64,000 nucleotides of DNA from Bacteroides zhangwenhongii (GCF_009193325.2 NZ_CP059856.1:3782001-3846000), one strand, 5' to 3'; shown: positions 9,071 to 19,960, counted from the stretch's first letter. Numbers and translations: made by a program. Notes: generated by a model not told the origin, from the letters alone.

Positions 9071-9382
9071 ATGAAAATCATAGTGATCAGTTCGCGAGCC
9101 TATAACGAGCTTGTCGGGCGTATAGAGAAAATAGAGGCTGCAATCGCCTCTCTCCCTGAAAAGGGGCGTGCATGGAATAAGGAGTATATAAACGACGAAT
9201 GGATGGACGGCGAGCAGGTCTGCCGTTACCTGGGCATCAGCGGGCGTACCCTTCAACGCCTCCGCTCGGATCACGTGATCACCTATTCGGCCATCAACCG
9301 GAAGCTGTATTATTCCCTCACGGAAATCCGCCGTGTGCTGAAGGAGCGTTCCGTGCGGCGCAAAAACCGACCAAAGGAGTAG
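9071..9382 (+). CDS. small helix-turn-helix protein, Xis2c-like
   Basis: A 103-residue DNA-binding protein. The N-terminal 35 residues are a helix; the second half holds a MerR/excisionase-type winged helix ('VCRYLGISGRTLQRLRSDHVITYSAINRKLYYSLTEIRRVL', about residues 47-90), the fold of recombination directionality factors. It is paired with a similar gene 3 bases downstream and both lie behind rteC, which is the arrangement of xis2c and xis2d in CTnDOT-type ICEs. It probably helps excise the ICE. In CTnDOT the topoisomerase gene exc belongs to the same operon; here topB is on the opposite strand in another operon. Confidence 0.7.
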   Translation: MKIIVISSRAYNELVGRIEKIEAAIASLPEKGRAWNKEYINDEWMDGEQVCRYLGISGRTLQRLRSDHVITYSAINRKLYYSLTEIRRVLKERSVRRKNRPKE

Positions 9383-9385
9383 GCC

Positions 9386-9712
9386 ATGTTTCTGGATAAG
9401 GAATATTTCGACGGATGGATGCAGCGGCTCTCGGAACGGCTGGAACGTATTGAGAAGCTGTGCGCGGGGGACGTGGAGCAACCGCTTTCCATCCTGCCTG
9501 ACGGGGAGCGTCTTCTGGACAATTACGACCTGTGCCGTATGCTCAATATCAGCAAGCGCACACTCCAGCGTTACCGCACCTCGGGAGAGCTGCCTTACGA
9601 GATGATCTATCACAAGACCTTCTACCGGGAATCGGACGTCCTGCGGTTCATCGAGCGTAACTTCAGTAATTTCCGCAAGCTGAAAAAGGATCGTCCTGCC
9701 GGTTCCGGTTAG
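9386..9712 (+). CDS. small helix-turn-helix protein, Xis2d-like
   Basis: A 108-residue paralogue-like partner of the preceding gene: N-terminal helix, then 'LCRMLNISKRTLQRYRTSGELPYEMIYHKTFYRESDVLRFI' (about residues 52-93), a winged-helix excisionase-type domain with the conserved K-R-T-L-Q-R-Y-R recognition helix. The start lies 3 bases after the previous stop. Likely the second ICE excision factor, acting with an IntDOT-like integrase that is not in this window. Confidence 0.7.
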   Translation: MFLDKEYFDGWMQRLSERLERIEKLCAGDVEQPLSILPDGERLLDNYDLCRMLNISKRTLQRYRTSGELPYEMIYHKTFYRESDVLRFIERNFSNFRKLKKDRPAGSG

Positions 9713-9788
9713 GCCCTGTCCCGAGAGTCCGGCGTCATGGAAAAACGCGGAGATACATGGAATAAGGCACGACAAGGCGGTACAACCG

Positions 9789-9819
9789 TTCGATATTTGC
9801 CGTAAAATCAGTATGTTTG
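9789..9819 (+). promoter_or_regulatory. promoter of the DUF1016 gene
   Basis: TTCG (9789-9792, one base off TTTG), a 19-base spacer and TATGTTTG (9812-9819), a full match to TAnnTTTG. The leader to the ATG at 9848 is only about 20 bases. The same bases (9811-9820, GTATGTTTGC) also match the IntDOT core, which shows how the two consensuses overlap. Confidence 0.6.
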
Positions 9820-9847
9820 CACTTGGAAGCCTATATAATAATGAACA

Positions 9848-10861
9848 ATGAAAGAAACAGATAAAATATATCCTGCCGACAAAGGGGAGGAAGAGCTACT
9901 GCATAACGTGCGCCATATCTTGCAGGAAGCGCGCGCGAAGGTGATACATCATGTCAATTCGACCCTCGTGAGGGCTTACTGGCAGGTAGGGAAATACATA
10001 GTGGAGTACGAGCAGCAGGGAACCGGCCGTGCCGGATATGGCAAGGCTGTCATCAACACCCTTTCCAGGCGGCTCGTGGCGGAGTTCGGAAACGGGTTCA
10101 CGGCCACCAACCTGCGGTACATGAGGCAGTTTTACCAGTGCTACCCGAAATATCACACGCTGTGTGATAAATTGAGCTGGTCGCATTGCCGCACGCTTCT
10201 CAAGGTGTCGGGCGATGCCGCCCGTGATTTTTACCTGCACGAGTGCGTCAAGGAAAACTGGAGTGTCCGGCAGCTCGACCGCCAAATCAACACGCTTTTC
10301 TATGACCGCTTGCTGGCCAGCCGAGACAAGAAAGCCGTGAAAGAGGAGATTTCCCGTACCGAACCCGGGCGTGTCGAACCCAAAGAGATCATCCGCGACC
10401 CGTATATCCTGGAGTTTCTCGGTATCCCCCAGGGAGAGCATTTTCTGGAAACCGATCTGGAGCAACTGCTCATCAGCCGCTTGCAGCGCTTGATGCTCGA
10501 ACTCGGGAAAGGCTTCGCCTTCGTCGCGCGACAGAAGCGTATCTCCTTCGACGACAAGCATTTCTACATCGACCTGGTCTTTTACAATTACCTGGCCCGC
10601 TGTTTCGTTTTAATAGACCTTAAATCCGGGGAGCTGACCCATCAGGATTTGGGGCAGATGCAGATGTATGTCAATTACTACACCCGTGAGTTGATGAATC
10701 CCGGGGATAACCCTCCGGTGGGTATCGTCCTCTGCGCGGAGAAAAACGACGCGGTCGTCCGTTATACGCTGCCCGAAGATGAAAAGCAGGTCTTCGCCGC
10801 CCAGTACATGACCTATCTTCCCACGCAGGAGGAGCTGCAAACACTCTTGCAGGAAGTGTGA
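9848..10861 (+). CDS. DUF1016 / YhcG-family PD-(D/E)XK nuclease domain protein
   Basis: A 337-residue YhcG-type protein. The N-terminal DUF1016 domain (about residues 15-160) has the signatures 'REAxxKVIHHVNSTLVRAYWQVGKYI' and 'GYGKAVINTLSRRLVAEFGNGFTATNLRYMRQFYQ'. The C-terminal nuclease domain (about 200-335) shows 'FYIDLVFYN' and 'FVLIDLKSGELTHQDLGQMQMYVNYY', which carry the D and D-x-K of a PD-(D/E)XK active site. Such proteins are common cargo on mobile elements; a defensive or DNA-processing role is often proposed. Here it stands alone, with its own promoter and a strong terminator, and no restriction-modification subunits beside it. Confidence 0.9.
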   Translation: MKETDKIYPADKGEEELLHNVRHILQEARAKVIHHVNSTLVRAYWQVGKYIVEYEQQGTGRAGYGKAVINTLSRRLVAEFGNGFTATNLRYMRQFYQCYPKYHTLCDKLSWSHCRTLLKVSGDAARDFYLHECVKENWSVRQLDRQINTLFYDRLLASRDKKAVKEEISRTEPGRVEPKEIIRDPYILEFLGIPQGEHFLETDLEQLLISRLQRLMLELGKGFAFVARQKRISFDDKHFYIDLVFYNYLARCFVLIDLKSGELTHQDLGQMQMYVNYYTRELMNPGDNPPVGIVLCAEKNDAVVRYTLPEDEKQVFAAQYMTYLPTQEELQTLLQEV

Positions 10862-10885
10862 CAACAACGCTCATGGGCATATGAA

Positions 10886-10921
10886 AAAAGCCGACGGAAA
10901 TCTGTACTTCCGTCGGCTTTT
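10886..10921. terminator. bidirectional rho-independent terminator
   Basis: A 14-bp perfect stem (AAAAGCCGACGGAA at 10886-10899 and its complement at 10908-10921) with an 8-base loop; the outer A/T bases give a T-run on both strands. It separates the convergent DUF1016 gene and the large methylase-helicase gene. Confidence 0.92.
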
Positions 10922-10924
10922 CGC

Positions 10925-13900
10925 TTACATCTTAATCCCTTTCTTTGCGGGGCCGTTCTCCGGCGGGCTGCCCACGCCCGCGATCACGATGCGCCCCCCG
11001 GAGGCGTCGGCAATCTGCCGCAGCCGGGAAGGAATACGGGCCGCCGTGTTGTCTTCCTTCGGGAGCTCTTCCGCCGTGTCATGCCGTTCCCGGCACACGT
11101 CGTTATCCTCCTCCGCCTCCTTTCCCTCGCTCTCTTCTATCGGTTTGAGGCTTTGCTGTATCCTGCGGTCTATTTCCGTCAGGTCAGTTTTCAGGGCCGT
11201 CAGTTCGGGCTCCTTGCGCCAGGAACTTTCCACCACTTCCCGCAGGACGGGAATATCTTTCTCCAGTTCCTCGTTCTTTTTCCGGAATTTTTCCAGTGTC
11301 GGCTCGATGGTCGCGAGCGCGTGGATGAAGTTCATCGCCGCCAGTCGCGGGTCGGAGGCGATATTCCCGTAGTTATACTGGTATAGATAATCCCCTTCAC
11401 CCCGGACATAAAAACGGTTCTGCACCAGGTCGAGCCCGTCTTTCCCGGTCGTTTCGCTCTGGACGAGCAGTTCGAACCCGTAGAGGCTCCCGATGGGTTC
11501 GAGCCTGTCGAGCGTGCGTGCCGTTTCGGCGATACGGTTGAGCTGTTTCCCGATGAGCTTGGGGTCGGAGGTTTCCAGCCCGTTCAGTTTCACGGGATTG
11601 CGGTACGAGCCGTCCTCGTTGAACTCGACGCGGGCCTTGAAGTGTTCCAGATCCTTGCCGATACGCCGTATCAGGTCGTTGTTCTTCTCTATCTTCTCCG
11701 TGATCTGCTCCAGCTTGTAGCGGCTCGATGATTTGCCGCGCACGAATGCCTGGCGTTCGCTTTCGAGCGTGGCGATCTTCTTCTCCAGGCGGGCCTTGTC
11801 CAGCAGGTCTGTATTTCCCGAGAGGACGGCTACATACTCGGAAAAATTCATGCCGCTTTTCTCGTCGATGGCCCCCTCGTCGATGGTACGGCTTCCCATG
11901 TTGTTGGTCTTGAGCTGGCGGATGAACAGTTGCTTGTTGTGCAACAGCCCGAACTTGTAGGCGTCGAGCGACTTCTCGACGGCGTATAATATCACGTCCA
12001 CCTTGTTGTCGGCATGGAGTTTGGCGATCTCGTTCCCGGTGCGTATTCCCCGCCCGTCGCGCTGCTCCAGGTCGCTGGGACGCCAGGGGCAGTCCAGGTG
12101 GTGTATCGCCACGCAGCGTTTCTGCGCGTTCACTCCCGTCCCGAGCATCTCGGTCGATCCGAAGAGTACGCGGATTTTTCCGGCGTTCATACCGGCGATC
12201 ATCTCCTTGCGCGCTTTTTCCGAGGTCGCCTCCTGGATGAACCGCACCTCGCTTTGGGGTATGCCGTAATCCTCCGCGAGTTTACGCCGTATCTCGGAAT
12301 AGACGTTCCACCCCGCTCCGGGTTTGTAGGTTCCCAGGTCGGAGAATACGAACTGCGTACCTTTGTACGCCTCGAAACGGCGGTAGTAACCGGCAATCAT
12401 ACGGGCGCAGTGGCTCGCCTTGTTGTCCACGTGGTCGCTGTATAGTTCGGGGTCTATCATACGCATATCGAGCGACATCTTGCGGGCGTAGTCTGTGGCA
12501 ATGAGCATTTTCGCCTTTTCCTCCCGCTCCGAGAGCGGCAGGCGGCCCAGGAGCGTGGCATCGCCCGATTTGGCGAATTGCACCAGCCGTTCTATGAACT
12601 CCGTCTGCTGGGGTGTCGGCGGGATATTGTGCAATATCTCGTTCTTTTGCGGTCGGTCGATCCCTATATCCTCCGCCGAGCGGTAATCTGTAATCTCGGA
12701 GTAGAACATGGCCAGTTCGGGAACCTTGATGAAATATCGGAACCGTTCTTTCTGCACGACCTCGTTGGTCACGGAAAACTCGTAGTCGATGGTTTTCTTG
12801 GCAAATATGGCCGCCCAGGCATCGAAGGTGCGGATATTCTGACGCTCCAGTTCCTTCGGGCGCAGGTACTTGAAAAGCAGGTACAGTTCCGTGAGCGAGT
12901 TGGAGATGGTCGTTCCCGAGAGGAACGTCGCCCCCAGGTCGCGGCCCGTGCGCTGCTGTATGGTACGCAGCGCGAAAAGCATGTTGAGCGCCCGCTGCGA
13001 CCCCTCGGGATTTCCGAGGCCCGCCACCCGGTCATGCCGGGTCGTGAAAGTCAGGTTCTTGAATTTGTGGCTCTCGTCCACGTAGAGGTGGTCGATACCC
13101 ATGAGGCGGAAGTCCACGGCGTCGTCCTTGCGTGTTTCCAGCGCGTGCGCCACCTTCTGCAACTTGGCTTCCAGGTTGGCCTTGCGTTTCTGACACCCTT
13201 TCATCATGGCGCGGGAAACGTCCCTGCCTTGTGCTTTGAGCACTTCGAGGTTCTCCTCCACACAGTCCAGCTCGGCCTGCAATATCTCCTGCTGTATCTC
13301 CGGGGACTGGGGTATCATGCCGAACTGTTCGTGCGAGAGGATCACGGCGTCCCAGTCGTTGTTGCGTATCTCCCGGAAGATGCGCTCACGCTTCCGGGGC
13401 GTGAAATCCTCCTTGCCCGGGTAGAGGACTTTGGCCATCGGGTAAGCGGTGCAGAACGTCCGGGCTATTTCATGGATGTTGGCTTTCAGCCCGATAATCA
13501 TGGGTTTATTGGCCAGCCCGAGGCGTTTCTTCTCGTAGGCCCCGCAGCACATGATAAGGGTCTTTCCGCCGCCCACCTCGTGGTCGATTATCCCGCCGCC
13601 GAGCAGTTTGTCCATCCATATCGCGTCCTTCTGGCTGTCATACAGTTTGTCGATTCCCAGCCCCTTGAGGTCGAGGTCGGGGAATTCCTGGTGCGTCCCG
13701 TCGTACTTCGGGCGCACGTAACAGTTGAAAGTACGGTTATAGAGGTCTGTCAGGCGGTCTTTGAAGTCGGACGACTGCTCGCGCAGCCATTCGGGGAAAG
13801 CACCCCGGATCTCATCTATCTTGCTGTTGGCGAGCTGTATGGCCTCCCCGTCACGCACTTTGACCTCCCGCCGTTCTCCGTCCACCCATTTGAGGACGGT

Positions 13901-16900
13901 CTTGGTGATGTCGGGCGAAGTGTTTTGCAGGGCGTGTTTCAAAAGGTGCAGGCCGTTGTACTTACGGGTCTGCGCGCTGACGGCATACTGCTCCGTGATC
14001 TTCACGTTCGTCGCTTCCGCCTTCACGCCGTACTCGTCCAGGTTGGAGGCGAAGGTGATCTTCACCTCCGTATCGAAGAGCGAGGAGGCGAAACGCTCGT
14101 AAACACCTTTTGGAATCCACCGTTCGCCCAGGTTGAAATCCAGGTCGTCGAAAGCGATGGGTTTGGGCGTCGCCTCGCGCAGAGCCTCCAGCGATTCCCG
14201 GGCCGGGGCGTGGTCGGGATTCTCCCGCAGGAACGCCTCGATCCGTTCGGCTTTCCCGATGACATTGCCGGCGATGAACTTGTCGGCAACCTCGTAGCCG
14301 TCCGTTTCCGGGTTGTAATAGATACGTCCTTTCAGTTCCCCGAGTATTCCCTCCACGGTAGTTCCCGTGAGCGAGGCCATGTAGTGCGGTTCCACCCGGC
14401 CGTACTTGTTCAGGCTGGCCACAAGGGCCTCCGAAGCGTCGTCGGCGTGCGTGATCTCATCGGGATTGAAGGCCACGGGACGCTCGAAGATGTCGGCTTT
14501 GCGTGCCTTGCCGTCGATGTAACGCTCCAGCGACAGAATCTCCGTCCCCCGCGCGTCCATCTTGATCAGGTCGAGGTTGCGTTTGTCATTGAGCCGTCCG
14601 AAGCGTTCGGTGAAATTGTCGTAAAGCCGGTTGAGCATCTCCCGCAGGGCGGGGTTCGCCGTCAGCGTTTCCGCCTCGTTGTTATAAAGGTGGTAATAGG
14701 CATCGCGTATCTCGATATACATGGAGGCTTTCGTCCGTTGTGCAGGCGTGAGTTCCAGCGGGTGGAACATGGGTTGCAGGGATTCAGTCTCCCGCAGGTA
14801 GCCGACCCGGTTTTGTCCGTCCGTGACGAGTGTCCCCTCGCGGAAATAGGGGGCGACCTCCCCCTCGAACGGGCGGGGTTTCATATCCGCCTCCCGTATC
14901 TGCGGCGTTTCTTTACCGGGTTCTTCCTCCTCCGGATTTTCCGGCGTGTCGAACAAGCTGCCCGTTCTCGGCGTACCGGCGGCTTGTTTTCGTCTGTCTT
15001 TCGGGGCTTCCGTCGGGGGGCGTACCGCCTGCCGTTCCCGCTGTTCCGGGGTTTCCTGCTGCCGGGCGCTTTGTCGGCGTAGTTCCGCCCTCCGTTCCGG
15101 GGTAAGCGACATCATCATCTCGTAAAAGCCGTTGATCGGCGGGTTGTCCTCCCAGTTCAGGGAGGCATACAAGTCTTCGGGATCACGCTCCGGTGGCGTC
15201 GTTTTCGGCATTTCGCTCTTCTGTTCCTCCGGAGAGGAGGCCGGGGCGAATAATGAGGGTTGTCGGGGCGTCTTCCGCTTTGCTCCCCGGCGGCTGTTCC
15301 TTTTCTTGGATATACCGAGTTCTGCCTGCCGCCGCTCCTCGGCGCTGAAGCCGAACAGATCGTAGAGCGTCAGCAACGGTTCCTGCTGCACGTTTACCGG
15401 TTCGGCAGCTTGGGTGGCAGGTGCGGGAGCCGCCGTTTCCACCGTGTCGAAAAGCGACCCGGCGAAGCCCTCCCGCGGTTTCGGTTCCGTTATTCCGCCC
15501 ACGTGCTGCACGGGAGTATCTGCCATGCCGAAATCTTCGGGTTTCGGCGGGTGCTGCTCCCACAAGCGATTCTCCCGCTCTTTCGACCAGGCCCCGAAGT
15601 CGGCCAGATCCTCCCCGGTCGGTTCTCCGGCGGGTGTGGCAGCAGAATCCGGTAACACTTGTCCGGGTTTGTTTTCGATTCGGGTAATCTCCCCGGTTTC
15701 GGTATCGACATGGTAGCCCTGTGCCGCCATTTCGGCGACGACGCGGCGTTTTTCCTCCTCTTCCCGCTGCTGCTGAAGGTTACGGGCATCGGCGATAATC
15801 TCCTTGACGATTTCTCCGGCAAGGCGGGGCTCGTGTCTTTCGGCACGCTGGCGTTCCGCCTGACGGGGACGGGACAATTCCCGCTCCGGTGTACCGGGTG
15901 TCTGTTCCGGAGCATGTTCCAGGCAATAACTCTCGTTGAAATGCCGGTTGAAATCCTCCGAGAGCATACGCCGCATCTCCCGGTCGATGCCGTCCACGCC
16001 CTCCGCGTGGGTGAACTCCATCGCCGGTTTGCCGTAGGGGTCTTTGCCTACTTTGGCCTCGGTATGGATCACCCTGTCGAACGACTGGAAAAGGTTGTTT
16101 ATCCGGATGCCGTTCGACAGCTTGCGGGATTCGATGAAATCCCGCTGCCGTTCGGACAGTTCCCCCGTGGCGGCTTTCTTTTGCAGGATAACCAGGTCGC
16201 TGCCGACCTCCGTCCCCGCGTGTTCTGTAAAGAGGTTGTTCGGCAGCCGGATGGCCGATACGGGCTCGCAGCGGTTCATCAGCCACTCGCGCACGGGGCG
16301 TCCCTGCTCGGCGTTCAATACTCCCTGCGAGGTGATGAATGCCACCAGGCCGCCCTCGCGTACCATATCGACGGACTTCATGAAAAAATAGTTGTGCAGC
16401 GCCCGTGTGCCTTGCCGCCGCACGGGGTCGGTATGGGTGGAGAAGAACGGGTCGAAGAGCGCCACGTCCCCGAAAGGGATGTTGCTCACGGCCACGTCGT
16501 AGTAACCGGCGTATTTGGGTTCGATGCGCTCGAATCCCTGTACCCGCACCCGTTTTTCGGGGTGCAGGTGCTTCAGGATCAACCCCGTGGCGGGGTCTTT
16601 CTCGAAGCAGGTGATCTCCGCATAGGGGGCGTGGAAATCCACGGCACTGACGAAAACCCCCGTTCCCGCACTGGGGTCAAGAATACGTTTGGGGACGATC
16701 CGCGTGTCCCATATCGCCTCCACGATGGCGTCTGCCACTTTCGGGGGCGTGTAAAAAGCCGTCAGGACGGAGTTCTTGATCCCGTCCATGTAGCGCTTGT
16801 ATTCCCGTTCGTCGGGGGTGTTCGCCCTGATGACCTCGTGCAACTCGGCCACGAGCGTTGCCATGCCGTCCTTGTCCGGTTTCCCGGTGGGGTTTTCCAG

Positions 16901-17047
16901 CACTTCCTTGATGGCGCCGAAGCCGCTGTATGCGCCGAGTGTCCTTTCTTCTTCGGGAGTCGGCGCCCGCCGTTCCCTGTCGAGCGTGAAGGCCGTCTTC
17001 AGCGCGTCGATATTCTGGCGGAGGTGGGTTTTCTTATTGAATGCCAT
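10925..17047 (-). CDS. giant N6-adenine methylase / SNF2-type helicase fusion (BmhA-like)
   Basis: A 2040-residue ICE backbone protein. The N-terminal part is an adenine methyltransferase: 'FYTPP' (about 98-102), motif I DPSAGTG (124-130) and a variant motif IV NIPF (189-192). A low-complexity linker rich in Pro, Glu and Arg follows (about 390-700). The helicase part has a Walker A-like GGGKT near residue 1159, DESH near 1323 and the motif VI block '[15 protein letters not shown]' near 1667; the C-terminus is a long coiled coil. Proteins of this design occur in CTnDOT-type ICEs and are thought to protect or unwind element DNA. It overlaps the DUF1896 gene by 14 bases, so they are translationally coupled. 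Confidence 0.88.
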   Translation of the reverse strand: MAFNKKTHLRQNIDALKTAFTLDRERRAPTPEEERTLGAYSGFGAIKEVLENPTGKPDKDGMATLVAELHEVIRANTPDEREYKRYMDGIKNSVLTAFYTPPKVADAIVEAIWDTRIVPKRILDPSAGTGVFVSAVDFHAPYAEITCFEKDPATGLILKHLHPEKRVRVQGFERIEPKYAGYYDVAVSNIPFGDVALFDPFFSTHTDPVRRQGTRALHNYFFMKSVDMVREGGLVAFITSQGVLNAEQGRPVREWLMNRCEPVSAIRLPNNLFTEHAGTEVGSDLVILQKKAATGELSERQRDFIESRKLSNGIRINNLFQSFDRVIHTEAKVGKDPYGKPAMEFTHAEGVDGIDREMRRMLSEDFNRHFNESYCLEHAPEQTPGTPERELSRPRQAERQRAERHEPRLAGEIVKEIIADARNLQQQREEEEKRRVVAEMAAQGYHVDTETGEITRIENKPGQVLPDSAATPAGEPTGEDLADFGAWSKERENRLWEQHPPKPEDFGMADTPVQHVGGITEPKPREGFAGSLFDTVETAAPAPATQAAEPVNVQQEPLLTLYDLFGFSAEERRQAELGISKKRNSRRGAKRKTPRQPSLFAPASSPEEQKSEMPKTTPPERDPEDLYASLNWEDNPPINGFYEMMMSLTPERRAELRRQSARQQETPEQRERQAVRPPTEAPKDRRKQAAGTPRTGSLFDTPENPEEEEPGKETPQIREADMKPRPFEGEVAPYFREGTLVTDGQNRVGYLRETESLQPMFHPLELTPAQRTKASMYIEIRDAYYHLYNNEAETLTANPALREMLNRLYDNFTERFGRLNDKRNLDLIKMDARGTEILSLERYIDGKARKADIFERPVAFNPDEITHADDASEALVASLNKYGRVEPHYMASLTGTTVEGILGELKGRIYYNPETDGYEVADKFIAGNVIGKAERIEAFLRENPDHAPARESLEALREATPKPIAFDDLDFNLGERWIPKGVYERFASSLFDTEVKITFASNLDEYGVKAEATNVKITEQYAVSAQTRKYNGLHLLKHALQNTSPDITKTVLKWVDGERREVKVRDGEAIQLANSKIDEIRGAFPEWLREQSSDFKDRLTDLYNRTFNCYVRPKYDGTHQEFPDLDLKGLGIDKLYDSQKDAIWMDKLLGGGIIDHEVGGGKTLIMCCGAYEKKRLGLANKPMIIGLKANIHEIARTFCTAYPMAKVLYPGKEDFTPRKRERIFREIRNNDWDAVILSHEQFGMIPQSPEIQQEILQAELDCVEENLEVLKAQGRDVSRAMMKGCQKRKANLEAKLQKVAHALETRKDDAVDFRLMGIDHLYVDESHKFKNLTFTTRHDRVAGLGNPEGSQRALNMLFALRTIQQRTGRDLGATFLSGTTISNSLTELYLLFKYLRPKELERQNIRTFDAWAAIFAKKTIDYEFSVTNEVVQKERFRYFIKVPELAMFYSEITDYRSAEDIGIDRPQKNEILHNIPPTPQQTEFIERLVQFAKSGDATLLGRLPLSEREEKAKMLIATDYARKMSLDMRMIDPELYSDHVDNKASHCARMIAGYYRRFEAYKGTQFVFSDLGTYKPGAGWNVYSEIRRKLAEDYGIPQSEVRFIQEATSEKARKEMIAGMNAGKIRVLFGSTEMLGTGVNAQKRCVAIHHLDCPWRPSDLEQRDGRGIRTGNEIAKLHADNKVDVILYAVEKSLDAYKFGLLHNKQLFIRQLKTNNMGSRTIDEGAIDEKSGMNFSEYVAVLSGNTDLLDKARLEKKIATLESERQAFVRGKSSSRYKLEQITEKIEKNNDLIRRIGKDLEHFKARVEFNEDGSYRNPVKLNGLETSDPKLIGKQLNRIAETARTLDRLEPIGSLYGFELLVQSETTGKDGLDLVQNRFYVRGEGDYLYQYNYGNIASDPRLAAMNFIHALATIEPTLEKFRKKNEELEKDIPVLREVVESSWRKEPELTALKTDLTEIDRRIQQSLKPIEESEGKEAEEDNDVCRERHDTAEELPKEDNTAARIPSRLRQIADASGGRIVIAGVGSPPENGPAKKGIKM

Positions 17048-17483
17048 CTTCGAGAAGTATTTGGACGGTTCCCGTCAGTTCGGTATAGAACAGTTCGTAG
17101 TCGGGCGTGTCGGCGAAGTCGTCCGTGAGGTCGTACTTCTCCAGCACCCCGCGGCAGAGGGGCAGCAGGCGTAGAGCCGCCTGCCGGGCGGTATCCTCGG
17201 GAATCTCCGCCTCGAATTCCCTCCAGAGGATGTTTACCAGCGTGTTGTAGGGTGAAAAGTGCAGTCCGCGGCAGAGTTCCTCGCGGGCAATTTCTTCGGC
17301 CTCGATGTGGTTGCAGCCCGAACGGATCGCCTCGCTGTACGCTTGGGCGGCGCTGTCGGCCCGCTCGGCGATGAACTCACTTTCGGCGATGAGTTCCGGG
17401 TGGCTGTCCTTGAGGTAGGATAGTAACGAAAGTCCGTAATAGGACAATTCCCCCGTGGGGGTATGGTGTTGCTTGTCTGGCAT
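17034..17483 (-). CDS. DUF1896 family protein
   Basis: A 149-residue protein of a small family tied to Bacteroidetes ICEs. The block '[42 protein letters not shown]' near the N-terminus is the family hallmark. I choose the ATG at 17483 (MPDKQ...) rather than a further upstream one at 17543 because the family starts here and because the upstream stretch is a structured leader. Function unknown; always next to topoisomerase III and the large methylase-helicase, and it overlaps the latter by 14 bases. Confidence 0.85.
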   Translation of the reverse strand: MPDKQHHTPTGELSYYGLSLLSYLKDSHPELIAESEFIAERADSAAQAYSEAIRSGCNHIEAEEIAREELCRGLHFSPYNTLVNILWREFEAEIPEDTARQAALRLLPLCRGVLEKYDLTDDFADTPDYELFYTELTGTVQILLEDGIQ

Positions 17484-17626
17484 GATAAGAATTTTTAGTG
17501 GTCGTTGATAATCGGGGAAGAGAAAGGCGCCCCGGGTTCCCACCCGAAGCGCCGACCACTGAAAAAATCCTTATCAAACAAGCGTATCTCGTTATGACAG
17601 GTCTTTTCCAGTGGCAAAGGTAACGA
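17484..17626 (-). promoter_or_regulatory. structured RNA leader between topB and DUF1896
   Basis: Two nested inverted repeats. The outer pair is TTTTTAGTGGTCG (17493-17506 region) with CGACCACTGAAAAA (17553-17566). Inside, GGCGC...GCGCC (17527-17554) encloses CGGGT-tccc-ACCCG. On the minus strand the GC-rich hairpin is followed by a T/C-rich run, so it resembles an attenuator or intrinsic terminator placed in front of DUF1896 and the methylase-helicase. The CCACTgAAAAA motif is shared with several other ICE leaders. Confidence 0.5.
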
Positions 17627-19726
17627 TTATTTCCGTTTGTTCCTCTTTCCCTGCCTGGGAGTATCGCGCGGTTCGAAAACGAACGAGGTCTTGAACTGGT
17701 CATCGAGCGTGAGGGCCGCGTCGAACGTTCCGCCGCCGTTTTTGACGAATCCCCGGATCGTGCCGGTTTTGCCTTTGGTCAGCAGTTCCGCGAGCTGCTT
17801 GTCGGTCAGCTCCTTGCGGCCCACGGTTCTCCATACGGTCAGGCCGCAATCGGGATTCTGACACTTGGCGAGTTTGGGATAGAACACCACGGGCCTGCCG
17901 CAACGCGGGCAGGCTGTGTCACTCTCCGCGCCGTCGATTCTTGCTTCCAGCAGTTCTTTGGCGATTTGCGAGGTGAAGACCTCGATACCGCGATGGAACG
18001 TCGGGGCGTCCATCTCCCCGGTGGCGATCTTCGAGAGGGCCAGTTCCCAGCCGCCCGTCATGGCGACATCGGCAATCTTCTTGTCCCTGACCACGGCATA
18101 CACGGCCAGTCCCTTGTCCGTGGGTACAAGCGACTTTTTCTCTCGCCTGACATACTCGCGGGCAAAGAGCGTTTCGATGATGGCGGCACGGGTGGCGGGC
18201 GTGCCGATGCCGGCATCTTTCATCGCCTCGCGTTCGGCCTCGTCGGACAGTTCGCGTCCGGCGGTTTCCATCGCCGCCAGCAGGCTCGATTCCGTGTGAA
18301 GGGGGCGCGGCCGGGTCTGTTTCTGTTCCGTGCCGCATCCTTTGACGGGCAGCTCGTCGCCTTGCACGATGTCGGGAAGGAGGGTCATGTCCTCCTCTTT
18401 CTCTTCGACAGGTTCATTCAGGACGGCCCGCCAGCCCGTCTCGACCATGATACTGCCGCGGGCCGTGAAATCATGTCCCGCGCTTTGCAGGGTAAGGAAA
18501 GTGTTTTCTTTCACGCAGGCCCCGGAAAAGGTTTCGAGCATCCGCCCCGCGACCATCTCATAGACGATGCGGTGGTCGGCATCCAGTTCGGAGGGGAGGT
18601 TCTCGGTGGGAAGCAGCGCGTGGTGGTCGGCGATCTTTTCGTTGTCCACGCTTCGGCGGGAGAGAGATGCGGTATCCATCCTGCCCGCGTATTCCGCGAA
18701 ACGGGGATAGCGTGTCATGTTCCCGATGAGTGCCGGAATCTCCTCGGCCACATCTTCCGATATATAGCGTGAGCCGGTACGGGGATAAGTGATGAACTTC
18801 TTCTCGTAAAGCGACTGGGCGATGTCGAGCGTTTTTTCTGCCGAAAAACCATACCGGCTGTTGGCCTCTTTTTGGAGTGTCGTCAGGTCGTACAAGAGAG
18901 GCGGCTGTTCCCTGGCCTCCTTGCGCTCCACGTTCACGACGCGTACCGTTCGGACGCCGATAACCTCGGCGCGGGCTGCTTCCGCCTTTTCCCTGCCGTC
19001 GAATTTCTCCGTGGAGAGGACGGTGAACTCCGTGCCCTCCTTTGCCGTGGAGAGCTTCAGCCGGAAATAGGTGGCGGGCTTGAACGCCTTGTTCTCCAGG
19101 TAACGGGAGCAGATGATCGCCAGCGTGGGGGTCTGCACCCGTCCGAGCGACCAGACGCCCCGCCCGGCAGCCACGGCAAGCGCTTGCGAGGCGTTGATAC
19201 CGACGATCCAGTCGGCTTCGCTGCGGGCTTTGGCCGAGAGGTAAAGGTTGTCGTATTCGTTGCCGGGGCGGAGGTGTTGTAACCCCTCGCGGATGGCCCG
19301 GTCGGTCAGGCTGCTGATCCATAACCGCACGAAAGGGGTGCGGCATTCCAGGTAAGAGTAGATGTAGCGGAAGATCAGCTCCCCTTCACGCCCCGCGTCG
19401 GTCGCGACGATGATGCGCTCGGCCATGCCGAACAATTCCCGGAGAATACCGAGCTGCTTCACGACACCCGGGTCGGCCTTATACTCTTTACCCTCCCGAA
19501 CCTGCCGGGGCAGGAGGATGAACGATGATGGCAGGATAGGCAGGTTTTCCCGGCGGAAACCCGCGATGCCGTACTGTTGGGGCATTGCCAGCCCGACCAG
19601 GTGGCCGAAGGCCCAGGTTACGGCGTAGCCGTTTCCCTCGATAAAACCGTCTTTACGGTTCGTGGCTCCCACGATGGCGGCGATCTCACGCGCCACCGAG
19701 GGCTTCTCTGCGATAATTACTTGCAT
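17627..19726 (-). CDS. topB: DNA topoisomerase III (Exc-type, ICE-encoded)
   Basis: A 699-residue type IA topoisomerase. The TOPRIM domain opens with 'MQVIIAEKPSVAREIAAIVGA'; acidic residues in 'VATDAGREGE' (about residues 108-117) coordinate metal. The active-site tyrosine lies in 'FITYPRTGSRYIS' near residue 315. The C-terminus has a zinc ribbon starting CPRCG near 607. Homologues in CTnDOT are called Exc and are linked to excision. The enzyme relaxes DNA by single-strand passage. It is embedded in the minus-strand operon with DUF3945 and DUF1896, and its leader carries the CCACTGAAAAA motif directly before the ATG. Confidence 0.93.
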   Translation of the reverse strand: MQVIIAEKPSVAREIAAIVGATNRKDGFIEGNGYAVTWAFGHLVGLAMPQQYGIAGFRRENLPILPSSFILLPRQVREGKEYKADPGVVKQLGILRELFGMAERIIVATDAGREGELIFRYIYSYLECRTPFVRLWISSLTDRAIREGLQHLRPGNEYDNLYLSAKARSEADWIVGINASQALAVAAGRGVWSLGRVQTPTLAIICSRYLENKAFKPATYFRLKLSTAKEGTEFTVLSTEKFDGREKAEAARAEVIGVRTVRVVNVERKEAREQPPLLYDLTTLQKEANSRYGFSAEKTLDIAQSLYEKKFITYPRTGSRYISEDVAEEIPALIGNMTRYPRFAEYAGRMDTASLSRRSVDNEKIADHHALLPTENLPSELDADHRIVYEMVAGRMLETFSGACVKENTFLTLQSAGHDFTARGSIMVETGWRAVLNEPVEEKEEDMTLLPDIVQGDELPVKGCGTEQKQTRPRPLHTESSLLAAMETAGRELSDEAEREAMKDAGIGTPATRAAIIETLFAREYVRREKKSLVPTDKGLAVYAVVRDKKIADVAMTGGWELALSKIATGEMDAPTFHRGIEVFTSQIAKELLEARIDGAESDTACPRCGRPVVFYPKLAKCQNPDCGLTVWRTVGRKELTDKQLAELLTKGKTGTIRGFVKNGGGTFDAALTLDDQFKTSFVFEPRDTPRQGKRNKRK

Positions 19727-19741
19727 GATGATTCGGATTTT

Positions 19742-19957
19742 TCAGTGGTTGTTTTCTTGTAGTTCTTCTTCTTTCTCTTTTTCCGGACGGGCGATCAGCC
19801 GGCGGTCGTAATAGACATGGTTGCCGTTCCCGTCGTAATACTGCCGTCCGTCGTCCGCCTCCTCCGGGGGGCTGCGTTTACCCGGCCGGAGGTACAAGGC
19901 GGCCAGCGCCGCGATCAGGAGCGGCATGGCTCCGGCCTGCATGTAGAACCATTTCAT
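19742..19957 (-). CDS. small inner-membrane protein
   Basis: A 71-residue protein with one N-terminal membrane segment (about residues 3-24, 'FYMQAGAMPLLIAALAALYL') and a charged tail (acidic and Lys-rich, ending EEELQENNH). It lies 3 bases after the DUF3945 gene and 15 bases before topB, so it is part of this operon. No family is recognised; genes of this kind occupy the same slot in related ICEs. Confidence 0.65.
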   Translation of the reverse strand: MKWFYMQAGAMPLLIAALAALYLRPGKRSPPEEADDGRQYYDGNGNHVYYDRRLIARPEKEKEEELQENNH

Positions 19958-19960
19958 ACG

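Noticed and set aside
9811..9820. GTATGTTTGC, a perfect match to the IntDOT core, as an attachment site
   Set aside because: It lies inside the ICE, exactly at the -7 position of the DUF1016 promoter; the two consensuses overlap and a chance match is more likely.
12578..15082. An 834-codon open frame on the plus strand, and another of 489 codons at 15659-17128
   Set aside because: Both are antisense to the methylase-helicase gene, whose protein has clear motifs. The frames show no family pattern; long antisense frames are usual in GC-rich DNA.
17484..17543. Extended start of the DUF1896 gene at 17543
   Set aside because: The added residues lie in a structured leader and do not belong to the family; ATG 17483 fits.
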